A program made the translations under genes and the position numbers. The notes under the pieces were generated by a model that saw nothing but the letters and a program-made list of their open reading frames with translations, was not told the origin of the DNA and made no database searches. This document shows positions 27,498 through 36,102 of a stretch of 64,000 bases of DNA, piece by piece; the first letter of the stretch is position 1, and each line of letters opens with the position of its first letter. This stretch comes from Rhizobium esperanzae (lineage in GTDB: Bacteria > Pseudomonadota > Alphaproteobacteria > Rhizobiales > Rhizobiaceae): positions 280,901 through 344,900 of the forward strand of contig NZ_MXPU01000006.1 in assembly GCF_002204185.1 (NCBI RefSeq). Direction: 5' to 3'.

Positions 27498-28337
27498 TCA
27501 ATAGGCGCTGAGACCCGTCCCCTTGTATACCTTGTCGAACTCGGCCTTGACGGTGTCGTTCTGGTAGGAAGATACCAGCGTCTTGACCCAGTCCGCATCC
27601 TTGTTCTCTTCCTTGACGGCGATGAAGTTGCGGTACGGGTTGTCGGCGATCGGCTCCTGCGCAATGCGCTCGGCCGGAGAAAGTCCGCTCTTCAGCGCCC
27701 AGTCGGTGTTGACGACGCCGGCATCCAGATCGTCGATCGAACGGCCGACGATGCCGGCATCGAGCTCCTTGATCTCGATCTTCTTCGGATTGTCGCTGAC
27801 GTCGGCAACGGTCGCAAGAATGCCGGTGCCATCCTTCAGCTTGATCAGGCCTTCATTCTGGAGAACCCGCAGTGCCCGACCTTCGTTCGAGGGGTCGTTC
27901 GGTACGCCGATGACGGCGCCTTCGGGAATCTCGGCGACGGCCTTGTGCTTCTTGCTATAGAGGCCGATCGGCCAGACGCCGGTGTAGCCGACGGGGACGA
28001 TGTGATAGCCGTGCTGCTGGATCTGATTGTCGAGATAGGGCTGGTGCTGGAAGGCATTCGCGTCGATTTCGCCGCGCTCCAGCGCTTCGTTCGGCTGCGT
28101 GTAATCGTTGAAGATGACGGTTTCGATCGTCAGGCCCTTCTTGGCCGCCTCGCTGGTCACCACCCTCCATACATCCTCATCCTCGCCGGCCATGATGCCG
28201 ACCTTGATCGACTTGTCCTCCGCAAAGGAAGGTGCCGGTGCTGCGAAGGCAAAAAGCGCTGCCGCGGAAACAGCGACGGCCGCAAGAGCCGCGCGGCGCG
28301 AAAGGTGGAAGCGGTGAAGATTTTTGTTCTTGGTCAT
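27498..28337 (-). CDS. metQ: Methionine-binding lipoprotein-family protein MetQ
   Basis: 279 residues of the NlpA/MetQ family. The signal is twin-Arg-like ('SRRAALAAVAVSAAALFAFA') and ends 'PSFAEDK'. No lipobox Cys is visible, so it is probably a soluble periplasmic protein rather than a lipoprotein. Family motifs: 'VGIMAGEDEDVWRVV', 'FNDYTQPNEALERGEIDANAFQHQPYL', 'GYTGVWPIGLYSKKH', 'VPNDPSNEGRALRVLQ'. Heads metQNI. Confidence 0.9.
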   Translation of the reverse strand: MTKNKNLHRFHLSRRAALAAVAVSAAALFAFAAPAPSFAEDKSIKVGIMAGEDEDVWRVVTSEAAKKGLTIETVIFNDYTQPNEALERGEIDANAFQHQPYLDNQIQQHGYHIVPVGYTGVWPIGLYSKKHKAVAEIPEGAVIGVPNDPSNEGRALRVLQNEGLIKLKDGTGILATVADVSDNPKKIEIKELDAGIVGRSIDDLDAGVVNTDWALKSGLSPAERIAQEPIADNPYRNFIAVKEENKDADWVKTLVSSYQNDTVKAEFDKVYKGTGLSAY

Positions 28338-28478
28338 TTTATGTCCCGTCTGACTGGATGAGGCCGAACGCCTCGAGCAGGCCAATCATGGCAAATGGCT
28401 GGATCACGAGCGAAGCAAGAATGTCTGATGTAGGGGAAAGGCCGGAAAAACTCTTGCCCCGCCATCAATGCCGGCAGG

Positions 28479-28499
28479 ATAAATTTCCATCAAATTTAT
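28479..28499. promoter_or_regulatory. Perfect 21-base inverted repeat upstream of metQ
   Basis: ATAAATTT, five-base spacer CCATC, AAATTTAT. It lies about 142 bases before metQ within an AT-rich patch, and metQNI is the only operon it could serve on the minus strand apart from read-through from the MFS gene, which has its own terminator just upstream. The symmetry and size suit a dimeric regulator site, for example LysR or TetR type. No SAM riboswitch core was recognised in 28338-28528. Confidence 0.5.
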
Positions 28500-28528
28500 G
28501 GATTAATTGCGGCTTTTGAGCATGTTCT

Positions 28529-28588
28529 AAAAAAGGAAACCGTCGCTTTAGGCCGTCGTTTCCTATCACGGCGGCCTAAGGCCGACGG
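28529..28588 (-). terminator. Rho-independent terminator of the MFS gene
   Basis: A long stem-loop: CCGTCG and CGACGG flank TTAGGCCGTCG pairing with CGGCGGCCTAA (one mismatch) around a ten-base loop. On the minus strand it is followed after a few bases by TTTCCTTTTTT. It lies 59 bases past the MFS stop. Confidence 0.75.
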
Positions 28589-28646
28589 AATTCTCCGACC
28601 GCTGCGAAAGGGATCGGACGAGACACCGTACTCGTGACGGATGGTC

Positions 28647-29849
28647 TCAGACCGGTTTGTGCTTCGGAATACGGGGCAGCAAGATCGTCAGCAGGCCGAG
28701 CAGCGGCAGGTAGGAGCAGATGCGGTAGACGAAGGCGATGCCGTGAGTGTCGGCGAAATCGCCGAGCAGCGCAGCTCCTAGCCCCCCTGCCCCGAATGCG
28801 AAGCCGAAAAAGACACCGGCAATCAGCCCGACGCGACCGGGCACCAGTTCCTGCGCGAAGACGACGATCGCGGAAAAGGCCGACGCGAAGACCAAGCCGA
28901 TGACGATGCTGAGCACGCCTGTCCAGAAAAGATCGGCATAGGGCAGCAGCAACGCGAAGGGAATGACGCCGAGGATCGAAAACCAGATGACGAAACGGGC
29001 GCCGAAGCGATCACCGATCGGTCCGCCGAGGAAAGTGCCGACCGCGACCGAGCCAAGGAACAGGAACAGCATCAACTGCGCCTGCTGCACGCTGAGTTCG
29101 AACCTGTCGATGACATAGAAGGTGAAGTAGCTCGACACGCTCGCCATGTAGACATTCTTCGTCGCCGTCAGCAGCACCAGGATCAGCAGCGCCCAGACGA
29201 CTCGGTTCTGCGGCAGCGGCAGAGTTCGGCTGACGGCCGGTTTGCTGGCGTTTCGACGCCTGTGGCTCATATACCAGCTGCCCACCCAGCTCAGCACGAC
29301 CATGCCGATCATGGCGATGGCGGCGAACCAGGAGACGCTATGTTGCCCGAGCGGCAGCACGATGAAGGCAGCGAGCAGCGGACCGATCGCCTGGCCGGCA
29401 TTGCCGCCGACCTGAAAAAAGGATTGCGCGAAACCGTGGCGGCCGCCGGAAGCAAGACGGGCAACACGCGAGGATTCCGGATGGAAGACCGCCGAGCCAA
29501 AGCCGATCAGGCTTGCCGCGACCAGCAGCAGCGCGAAACTGCCGGCATTGCCGAGCAGAATGAGACCGCAAAAGGTACTCGCCATGCCGACCGGCAGCGA
29601 ATAGGGCATCGGCCAGCGATCGGTGACGATGCCGACGGCCGGCTGCAGCAGAGACGCCGTGACCTGGAACGTCATGGTCAGCAGGCCGATCTGGACAAAA
29701 TTGAGATCGTAGTTTGCCTTGAACAGTGGATAGAGCGAGGCGAGCAGCGACTGCATGATGTCGTTCAGCATATGGCAGAAGCTGACAGCCACCAGAATGG
29801 ACATTGTTGTCTTCTCGAAACGGGGCGCGCGCTCGGCAACGGTTGCCAT
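28647..29849 (-). CDS. MFS transporter, fosmidomycin-resistance (Fsr) type
   Basis: 400 residues with 12 predicted membrane helices. 'FHPESSRVARLASGGRHGFAQSFFQVGGNAGQAIGPL' is the signature stretch of the Fsr branch (quoted region lies around residues 124-160). GGAGGG seven bases before ATG 29849 fixes the start. Family members export drugs such as fosmidomycin; the natural substrate is unknown. Monocistronic, divergent from the XRE regulator. Confidence 0.87.
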   Translation of the reverse strand: MATVAERAPRFEKTTMSILVAVSFCHMLNDIMQSLLASLYPLFKANYDLNFVQIGLLTMTFQVTASLLQPAVGIVTDRWPMPYSLPVGMASTFCGLILLGNAGSFALLLVAASLIGFGSAVFHPESSRVARLASGGRHGFAQSFFQVGGNAGQAIGPLLAAFIVLPLGQHSVSWFAAIAMIGMVVLSWVGSWYMSHRRRNASKPAVSRTLPLPQNRVVWALLILVLLTATKNVYMASVSSYFTFYVIDRFELSVQQAQLMLFLFLGSVAVGTFLGGPIGDRFGARFVIWFSILGVIPFALLLPYADLFWTGVLSIVIGLVFASAFSAIVVFAQELVPGRVGLIAGVFFGFAFGAGGLGAALLGDFADTHGIAFVYRICSYLPLLGLLTILLPRIPKHKPV

Positions 29850-30190
29850 CAATATCCCTCCTGAACAGGCACGATCAGTGCCGCGGCGTTTTCGATGGAT
29901 TTTGGGCGATCGGGGCTGGCGAGACTATCGAGCGACGGTCGCTGAAAGATATTTACCGCAGGCCGGGCAATGATCACCAGCCCGGTTTGGCCTGGATCGG
30001 TACGGCTTTTGTTTGATTTGCCCATCCCCGACCGGCTCTTGCGTCGCTGGCCGTGGATGGGGGTTTTCATATCACAGTCAGCCGCGATCACCGCATGTAT
30101 GCTATACTATATGAAAACAACCGTGGAAAACTGCTTACGGGGGTACTACAGCTGCGCCGATTGAAATCCGATCGAGGCTGAAAACACGCG
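29850..30190. promoter_or_regulatory. Divergent control region, with GTAT-GCT-ATAC palindrome at 30097
   Basis: A 341-base gap between the MFS gene and the XRE regulator. Most is GC-rich and featureless; an AT-rich patch at 30090-30120 holds an 11-base palindrome (30097-30107) about 90 bases before the XRE start, a plausible operator for that regulator. No gene or RNA structure recognised. Confidence 0.35.
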
Positions 30191-30643
30191 ATGAATGTGA
30201 AGACACCGAATGCCATAGACAGCTATGTCGGAGCGCGCATCAGAACACGCCGGCAGCTGCTTGGAATGAGCCAGGAGCGGCTTGCCGAGCAGATCGGCGT
30301 GACTTTTCAGCAGGTTCAGAAATACGAGAAAGGCATCAACCGCATTGGTGCGAGCCGTTTGCAGCGCATCGCCGAAGTGCTTCACACATCACCGAGCTTC
30401 TTCTTCGAGCAGAACGAATCCCAGCCATTGAGCCTGCAAGGATTGGCTCTGGCGGACAATGCCGACCCCGTCGCTGAATTCCTGCGGACGAAGGAGGGAT
30501 TGGTGCTTAACCGCGCCTTTCTGAAGATTGCCGATCCCGATATTCGTGAAACGATCATCGCATTGGTGAAAGCGATGGCGCAGGCGGAAAGCGGTCCGGA
30601 TTTGTCTTCGATAGCGAATATCACCCGTCCGCCCCTGGAGTAG
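30191..30643 (+). CDS. XRE-family helix-turn-helix regulator
   Basis: 150 residues. Residues 15-70 are a Cro/C1-type HTH ('MSQERLAEQIGVTFQQVQKYEKGINRIGASRLQRIAEVL'; quoted region spans about 26-64). The C-terminal part ends in a short helical stretch 'DPDIRETIIALVKAMA'. The architecture is common in rhizobia and Caulobacter, where such proteins regulate varied processes. No strong SD. No target is evident beyond its own upstream palindrome. Confidence 0.88.
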   Translation: MNVKTPNAIDSYVGARIRTRRQLLGMSQERLAEQIGVTFQQVQKYEKGINRIGASRLQRIAEVLHTSPSFFFEQNESQPLSLQGLALADNADPVAEFLRTKEGLVLNRAFLKIADPDIRETIIALVKAMAQAESGPDLSSIANITRPPLE

Positions 30644-30681
30644 CTGGCCAGGCGGGCAATTCTCCTGGAGCTCAGGCTCGA

Positions 30682-30981
30682 ATGATCTGGCAAGTTACGG
30701 CTGATCGACCAGACCCGGGGCTTGCCGCCGCGCCGCGCTCAATGCACGCCCGACACTACGATTCGGATTATACTGCCATTGTTTCCAGCCGGTCTCGTCC
30801 GATTCGGCCTGTGAATGTGCGATTGCCGGACGGCCGGCGACACGCGCGGCCTGCGCAAGCATTCATCGCGCTGAAGGCGGAGAAGGCATCTGCCTTTGGC
30901 GCCTACATCGCCAGCAATCTGGATCGTCTCTACGAGGCGTTCGAGAAGACACAGGATTTGACGAAGAACGGAGATCAATAA
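30682..30981 (+). CDS. Hypothetical small protein
   Basis: 99 residues, not recognised. The N-terminal third is low-quality (a second ATG at residue 21 may be the true start). The C-terminal half ('VRLPDGRRHARPAQAFIALKAEKASAFGAYIASNLDRLYEAF') reads like a folded, helical coding sequence. It lies 38 bases after the XRE gene on the same strand with a GGAG 11 bases before the ATG, so it may be co-transcribed with it. Confidence 0.4.
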   Translation: MIWQVTADRPDPGLAAAPRSMHARHYDSDYTAIVSSRSRPIRPVNVRLPDGRRHARPAQAFIALKAEKASAFGAYIASNLDRLYEAFEKTQDLTKNGDQ

Positions 30982-31060
30982 GCAAAAGAAAAGGCCCCCG
31001 AACGTTGCCGTCGCGGAAGCCCTCTCTGATCTAGACACCCAGAGAATCACATTTCCGCGA

Positions 31061-31455
31061 ATCATAGTCAAGAGTCTCTGGCACCGAATTTGGTGAGCCG
31101 TGATCTTTTGCCTTGAAGAAGGCGAAGAAAATGGAAAGCGGAAGTGTAACCGGCAGCACCGCTTCGCCACGGCGAAGCGACAAGTGCGTCCGGCGATTCC
31201 AAAGTCTTGCAGATTTGCCAGGAAAATCTGCGGGAGGGTTGGCTGAAACTGGCCGGCTGATCGACCGGCCGGCTTGGCCGTAGAGCTTGGCTACGACGCG
31301 CGCCGGCCGGTCGACCCTCCGACTCCGTTTGAGCCAACAGAATGCTTCAATCTAACCCGGAAAAGCTCTAAGAGGCCGCACCGCTTCGCCGTGGCGAGCG
31401 ATAACGGCGAGCGGGATTCTAAAGTCTTGCAGATTTGCCGGGCAAATCTGCGTCG
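31061..31455. repeat. Palindromic mosaic repeat region (RIME-like)
   Basis: A gene-free stretch made of short palindromes. Two diverged copies of a roughly 75-base unit lie at about 31157-31232 and 31377-31452. Each contains a GCTTCGCC-type hairpin (31161-31178; 31383-31399), the words AAAGTCTTGCAGATTTGCC, and an 11-base stem GCAGATTTGCC/GGCAAATCTGC (31209-31231 with one mismatch; 31429-31451 perfect). Between them is GGCCGG-N8-CCGGCC. This resembles the intergenic mosaic elements of rhizobial genomes. The second copy runs into the 3' end of the ATPase gene. Confidence 0.6.
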
Positions 31456-32174
31456 ACACCGAGAAACTGCCTGAGCTCGGCAGTCTGCGGATTGGCGAAG
31501 ACATCCTCTGGCCGGCCTGCTTCATGGACACGGCCCTGATGCATGAAGACGACGCGGCTGCAGACGTCGCGGGCAAACCGCATCTCGTGCGTGACCATCA
31601 GCAGCGTCATGCCCTCGGCGGCAAGTTCGCGCACGACGGCCAGAACTTCGGCGACCAGTTCCGGATCGAGCGCCGAGGTGATCTCATCGCAAAGAAGGGC
31701 GGTCGGCTGCATGGCGAGCGCGCGGGCGATGGCGACGCGCTGCTGTTGTCCGCCCGAGAGCTCGTCCGGATAGGCGTCGAACCGGTGACCCAGCCCCACA
31801 CGTTCCAGCATCCTGCGGGCGGTGGCCTCGGCTTCGGCCTTGGGTGTCTTTTTGACCACCGTCTGCGACAGCATGACATTGCCGCCGGCAGTCAGATGCG
31901 GGAAGAGATTGAATTGCTGAAAGATCATGCCAACCTTGAGGCGCAGCGCCTTCAGATGGACTTCGTCATCGATGAGTTGCGCCCCCGCCACGGAGATGGA
32001 ACCGCTGGTGATGGTCTCAAGACCATTGATGCAGCGAAGCAGGGTCGATTTGCCCGAACCGCTCTTGCCGATAATGGCAATGACCTCGCCAGGCTCGACA
32101 TTCAGGTTGATGCCTTTCAGTACTTCGTTGGATCCGTAGCTCTTGCGGACGTCAGTGATTTCGATGAGCGACAT
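31419..32174 (-). CDS. Polar amino-acid ABC transporter ATP-binding protein
   Basis: 251 residues, GlnQ/HisP type. Walker [11 protein letters not shown]-loop '[12 protein letters not shown]', signature LSGGQQQR, '[13 protein letters not shown]' and 'VTHEMRFA' are present. The start '[11 protein letters not shown]' overlaps the upstream permease by 23 bases. The last dozen codons and the stop lie inside the palindromic repeat, so its C-terminal tail ('DLPGKSARL') is repeat-encoded. Last gene of the GntR-headed operon. Confidence 0.9.
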   Translation of the reverse strand: MSLIEITDVRKSYGSNEVLKGINLNVEPGEVIAIIGKSGSGKSTLLRCINGLETITSGSISVAGAQLIDDEVHLKALRLKVGMIFQQFNLFPHLTAGGNVMLSQTVVKKTPKAEAEATARRMLERVGLGHRFDAYPDELSGGQQQRVAIARALAMQPTALLCDEITSALDPELVAEVLAVVRELAAEGMTLLMVTHEMRFARDVCSRVVFMHQGRVHEAGRPEDVFANPQTAELRQFLGVDADLPGKSARL

Positions 32175-32811
32175 TGAGTTTTCTCTCCAGGATCTGGCTG
32201 CTTTTCGACAAGGGCCAGCAAAGGGCGAAATAGATGAGCGCCACGAGCCCATAGACGGCGAAAGGCTGGAAGGTGGCGTTGGTGACCACGGTGCCGGCCT
32301 TCGACAATTCGACGAAGCCGATGATCGAGGTCAGCGCCGTGCCCTTGATGATCTGAACGGAGAAACCGACGGTCGGCGGTATGGCGATCCTCAGGGCCTG
32401 CGGAAGGATGACGTAACGCATCTGCTGCAGACGCCCCATGCCGAGACTGGCGGAAGCTTCCCATTGCCCCTTCGCAACCGCTTCGACGCAGCCTCGCCAG
32501 ATCTCGGTGAGAAAGGCGGCGCTCCACAGGATCAGCGCCAATCCCGCGGCAAGCCAAGCCGGCACGTCTATTCCGAAAAGGCCGAGACCGAAAAAGGCGA
32601 TGAAGAGCTGCATCAGCAGCGGCGTGCCCTGGAAGAGCTCGATATAATATTTTGCAAGTACCCTGGCGGGCTTGCGCCTGCTGATGCGCAGGAACAGCAG
32701 GCCCAGACCGACCAGACTGCCGCCGACGAACGAGACGAGCGAAAGAAGGATCGTCCAGCGGGTGGCGAGCAGCAGGTTGCGCAGGATGTCCCAAAGCGTG
32801 AACGTGATCAT
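32152..32811 (-). CDS. Polar amino-acid ABC permease
   Basis: 219 residues of the HisM/GlnP type with five membrane helices, the N-terminal 'TLLLSLVSFVGGSLVGLGL'-like helix, 'FQGTPLLMQLF' and EAA loop 'GQWEASASLGMGRLQQMRYVILPQA'. Start overlaps the preceding permease stop by four bases. Confidence 0.9.
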   Translation of the reverse strand: MITFTLWDILRNLLLATRWTILLSLVSFVGGSLVGLGLLFLRISRRKPARVLAKYYIELFQGTPLLMQLFIAFFGLGLFGIDVPAWLAAGLALILWSAAFLTEIWRGCVEAVAKGQWEASASLGMGRLQQMRYVILPQALRIAIPPTVGFSVQIIKGTALTSIIGFVELSKAGTVVTNATFQPFAVYGLVALIYFALCWPLSKSSQILERKLNVAHRNH

Positions 32812-33479
32812 CGCACTGCCCTCCTCGGGAAGATGAACCAGCCGATCAGGCCCAGCACCTGCCGCAGCAGGATCGCCAGCGCGAGATAGATTGATGTCGA
32901 GACGATGTAGGCCTCGAAGGCGCGAAAGGTTCGCGATTGTATGAAATTCGCGGCGAAGGTCAGATCCTCGGCCGCGATCTGCGATACGACCGCCGAGCCG
33001 AGCATGACGATGACCACTTGCGACGACAGCGCCGGCCAGATGCGCTGCAGCGAAGGCACGAGCACGACATGGCGGAAAGTCTCAAAGCGCGTCATGGCGA
33101 GGCTCTCGCCCGCCTCAAACTGGCCTTTCGGCGTTGCCTGGATGCCGGCGCGGATAATCTCGCAGCTATAGGCGCCGAGGTTGACGACCATCGCAAGGTT
33201 GGCGGCTGTCAATTCGGAAAGGTGGAGGCCGAGCGAAGGCAGACCGAAAAAGATGAAGAAAAGCTGGATCAGGAACGGGGTGTTGCGGATCAGTTCCACA
33301 TAGGCCGCAACGACCGGCTTCAGCCAGACCGGGCCGAGCGCCCGCACCCAGGCGCAGACGATGCCGAGCGAAATACCGAGCACACCGCCGATCGCGATAA
33401 GCTCCAGGGTGATCAGCACGCCCTTGATGATTTCGGGATAATATTCAAGCAGCCAGCCGAATTCGAAATGGTAGCTCAA
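32808..33479 (-). CDS. Polar amino-acid ABC permease
   Basis: 223 residues, HisQ/GlnP type. 'LIRNTPFLIQLFFIFFGLP' and EAA loop 'GQFEAGESLAMTRFETFRHVVLVP' are diagnostic. Partner of the next permease in the same importer. Confidence 0.9.
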   Translation of the reverse strand: MSYHFEFGWLLEYYPEIIKGVLITLELIAIGGVLGISLGIVCAWVRALGPVWLKPVVAAYVELIRNTPFLIQLFFIFFGLPSLGLHLSELTAANLAMVVNLGAYSCEIIRAGIQATPKGQFEAGESLAMTRFETFRHVVLVPSLQRIWPALSSQVVIVMLGSAVVSQIAAEDLTFAANFIQSRTFRAFEAYIVSTSIYLALAILLRQVLGLIGWFIFPRRAVR

Positions 33480-33505
33480 GGAATGTCCCCTCTTGCGGTG
33501 ACGGA

Positions 33506-33540
33506 GCGCATGTCATCCCGCGGCAACAGAAGACATGCGC
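33506..33540 (-). promoter_or_regulatory. Intercistronic hairpin after binding-protein gene
   Basis: GCGCATGTC (33506-33514) and GACATGCGC (33532-33540) form a perfect nine-base stem with a 17-base loop, 15 bases after the binding-protein stop and before the permease gene. Confidence 0.55.
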
Positions 33541-33554
33541 GAGACCGGGTTTCC

Positions 33555-34340
33555 TTAGAGATCGGACGGCAGATTGGCGCCGAGCCACTTCTGCGATATG
33601 GCGTTCAAGCTGCCATCGGCTTTGGCAGCAGTGACAATGCCGTTCACCTTCTCCAGAAGCGCTGACTGTTCCTTGTTGAGGCCGATATAGCAGGGCGAGT
33701 TCTTGATCAGGAACTTCAGCTCAGGGCGCTTGGGAGGATTTTTGGCGAGGATCGCGGCCGCCACGACGTTGCCGGTGGCAATGATGTCGACCTGGCCGGA
33801 CAGGAACGCCGAGATGGTGCCATTATTGTCCTCGTAACGCTTGATCGTCGTATCGGCCGGCGCGATCTTCGTCAGCTCGAGATCCTCCACGGCGCCGCGC
33901 GTGACGCCGATGCTCTTGCCCGCGAGATCTTCCGCCTTGGCGACCGAAAGATCGGCCGGCCCGAACACGCCGTTGAAGAAGGGCGCGTAGGCGACCGAGA
34001 AATCGATCACCTTTTCGCGCTCCGGATTCTTGCCGAGGCTCGATATCACGAGATCGACCTTATTCGTCTGCAGATAGGGGACGCGGTTGGCGCTCGTGAC
34101 CGGCACGAGTTCGGCTTTGACGCCCAGCTTTTCAGCAATGAGATTGGCCATATCGATATCGTAGCCCATCGGCGCCATATCGGTGCCGACGCTGCCGAAA
34201 GGCGGGAAATCCTGCGGAACTGCGACGCGCAGCGTGCCGCGCGCCGTAATATCGGCGAGAGCATCGGCATGAGACGGCGAGTTGAAGCTGAAGGTCGCCG
34301 CGAGAGCCGCGATTGCGAAGAAGATCCGTCTTGTCAGCAT
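33555..34340 (-). CDS. Polar amino-acid ABC binding protein, family 3
   Basis: 261 residues with signal peptide ('MLTRRIFFAIAALAATFSFNSPSHA') and the family-3 binding fold ('GTLRVAVPQDFPPFGSVG', 'YDIDMANLIAEKLGVKAELV', 'VDLVISSLGKNPEREKVIDFS'). Start at 34340 has AGGAG ten bases upstream; another ATG closer by is out of frame. Follows the GntR gene by four bases, so regulator and binding protein share a transcript. Confidence 0.9.
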   Translation of the reverse strand: MLTRRIFFAIAALAATFSFNSPSHADALADITARGTLRVAVPQDFPPFGSVGTDMAPMGYDIDMANLIAEKLGVKAELVPVTSANRVPYLQTNKVDLVISSLGKNPEREKVIDFSVAYAPFFNGVFGPADLSVAKAEDLAGKSIGVTRGAVEDLELTKIAPADTTIKRYEDNNGTISAFLSGQVDIIATGNVVAAAILAKNPPKRPELKFLIKNSPCYIGLNKEQSALLEKVNGIVTAAKADGSLNAISQKWLGANLPSDL

Positions 34341-34344
34341 GTGT

Positions 34345-35094
34345 TCATTGCTCCTTTGTTGTTGGGATTTTTGGATCTGACGGCTGGAAGGTGGAGGACG
34401 CGGTCCTGGGCGGAAGCGACAAGGACTTGCGCAGATCCGAAAGCGGATCCGGCCGCGCCGTGAGGTCGAGCCCCATTTCCACTTCGTCAAGATGTTCGAC
34501 GGAGAGCTCTGCAGCTCTGACGAAATCACCTGTCTGCATCGCCTCGAAAATACGGCAGTGCCCCTCATGGGACTGGGCCGCATGAAATTCGGATTGATAG
34601 AGCATCGAAATGAGGATCGTCCTCGCGGTCAGGTCGCGCAGGATGTCGACGATGATCGTGTTCCCGCTCAATTCCGCGATGCGGATATGGAAATCGCCCA
34701 TCAAATAAGTCAGCCGCTGGCGGTCGCCCGCCGCCATGGCATTCCTCTCCTCATTCAGATGGGCGTCGAGAGCCTTGCGTCCCTCCTCTGTCAGCAAGGC
34801 CATGCTGCGCAGCAATCCGGCCTCGACGACACGCCTTGCCTCATAGACGGCGATCGCATCCTCAGCGGAGGGCTCGACGACGAACCAGCCGCGCCGGGGG
34901 CTGACATGCACGATCCCGCGTGTCTCCAGACGCATCATCGCTTCACGGACGCGGGTTCGGGACACACCGAAGAGCGCCGCCAGCTGATTTTCGCCAAGAC
35001 GCGTGCCCGGCCGAATCTTGGCAGAAAGGATCCCGGAGACGATCGTTACTTCAATGGATTTCTGCGTGGTCTCGGATGCCTGGCTCTCTTGCAT
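34345..35094 (-). CDS. GntR-family (FCD) transcriptional regulator
   Basis: 249 residues: winged HTH (about 10-75; 'LGENQLAALFGVSRTRVREAMMRLETRGIV') and an all-helical FCD effector domain (about 80-215) with the metal/ligand His and Asp residues ('GDFHIRIAELSGN'). First gene of the operon GntR-binding protein-permease-permease-ATPase. The ATG lies inside a palindrome (35087-35100) and has no clear SD, so it may be translated from a leaderless or very short leader and be autoregulated. Confidence 0.9.
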   Translation of the reverse strand: MQESQASETTQKSIEVTIVSGILSAKIRPGTRLGENQLAALFGVSRTRVREAMMRLETRGIVHVSPRRGWFVVEPSAEDAIAVYEARRVVEAGLLRSMALLTEEGRKALDAHLNEERNAMAAGDRQRLTYLMGDFHIRIAELSGNTIIVDILRDLTARTILISMLYQSEFHAAQSHEGHCRIFEAMQTGDFVRAAELSVEHLDEVEMGLDLTARPDPLSDLRKSLSLPPRTASSTFQPSDPKIPTTKEQ

Positions 35095-35100
35095 ACAAGA
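35087..35100. promoter_or_regulatory. Candidate GntR operator over the gntR start codon
   Basis: TCTTGCATACAAGA, 12 of 14 bases symmetric, close to the TTGTATACAA-type sites of FCD GntR regulators. It includes the start codon of the GntR gene, as expected for autorepression of the whole operon. Confidence 0.5.
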
Positions 35101-35320
35101 CAGGAAGCAAAGCCTGTGCCAAAAACCCTGCGCTCAGACTTTTCTAACCGTCCCGGATTTTTGGTGGAAAATTTGCCTGCCGGGAATGCAGACTGAATGT
35201 AAATTGTGCAGGCGCTCCCCCTCCCCCGACATCGGTCCCGTGGCCGATGCCGCCGCTCAAGACCCCGCCCGACTTGAGGCGACGCCGGCGATCTGACGGG
35301 GCGAGCCGGCCATCGCCTTT

Positions 35321-36091
35321 TTAGTTGAAGCTCGAGGTCTTGAGAAATTCCGCCAATCGTTCGGTCTTCGGACGCACGAACATTTCCTTCGGATCGCCCT
35401 CCTCGCAGATGACCCCCTGGTTCATGAAGATCACGCGGGACGAAACCTCGTAGGCGAAACGCATCTCATGAGTGACGAGCAGCATGGTCATGCCGTCGGC
35501 AGCAAGCCCCTTGATGACCTGCAGCACTTCGCCCACCAGTTCCGGGTCGAGCGCGGAGGTCACCTCGTCGAACAGCATCAACCGCGGCGACATGGCGATC
35601 GCGCGGGCAATTGCGACACGCTGCTGCTGGCCGCCGGAGAGCTGACCGGGATAATGGTTGGCACGGGCGGCGAGGCCGACCCGGTCGAGCCATTTTTCAG
35701 CAATGATGCGGGCGTCGGGCTTCGTCATCTTCTTCACCTTGACGAGGCCGAGCATGACGTTTTCGGCCGCACTCATATGCGGAAAGAGATTGAACTGCTG
35801 AAAAGCCATGCCGGTCAGGGCGCGCTGGCGCGCGATCTCCTTCTCGCTCTTGCGCCGCCGGGTCGCGCCGTCGACGTGATAGCCGATCTCCTCGCCGTCG
35901 AGTCTGATCGTGCCGCCCTGGAATTCCTCGAGCATGTTGACGCAGCGCAGCAAGGTGGTCTTGCCCGAGCCGGAGGAGCCGATGATCGAGATGACCTCGC
36001 CCTCCTGCACGGCGCAATCGACGCCCTTGAGAACTTCGTGGATGCCGTAAGTCTTGCGCAGACCCTTGATGTCGAGAATGGTCTTGGCCAT
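35321..36091 (-). CDS. Polar amino-acid ABC transporter ATP-binding protein
   Basis: 256 residues. Walker [11 protein letters not shown]-loop '[12 protein letters not shown]', LSGGQQQR, '[13 protein letters not shown]', 'VTHEMRFA' are intact. ATG 36091 has GAGGAG seven bases before it; the long upstream extension is antisense noise over the permease gene. Last gene of the second amino-acid operon (37596-38435 binding protein first). The insert '[19 protein letters not shown]' between Walker A and Q-loop is longer than in the neighbour ATPase. Confidence 0.9.
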   Translation of the reverse strand: MAKTILDIKGLRKTYGIHEVLKGVDCAVQEGEVISIIGSSGSGKTTLLRCVNMLEEFQGGTIRLDGEEIGYHVDGATRRRKSEKEIARQRALTGMAFQQFNLFPHMSAAENVMLGLVKVKKMTKPDARIIAEKWLDRVGLAARANHYPGQLSGGQQQRVAIARAIAMSPRLMLFDEVTSALDPELVGEVLQVIKGLAADGMTMLLVTHEMRFAYEVSSRVIFMNQGVICEEGDPKEMFVRPKTERLAEFLKTSSFN

Positions 36092-36102
36092 CGATAGGCT
36101 CC

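Noticed and set aside
28338..28528. Possible SAM riboswitch before metQ
   Set aside because: The SAM-II core and pseudoknot sequences could not be found; the only clear structure is the 21-base inverted repeat.
31068..31337. 89-codon minus-strand frame in the repeat region
   Set aside because: It translates the palindromic mosaic repeat; such frames arise by chance wherever the repeat occurs.
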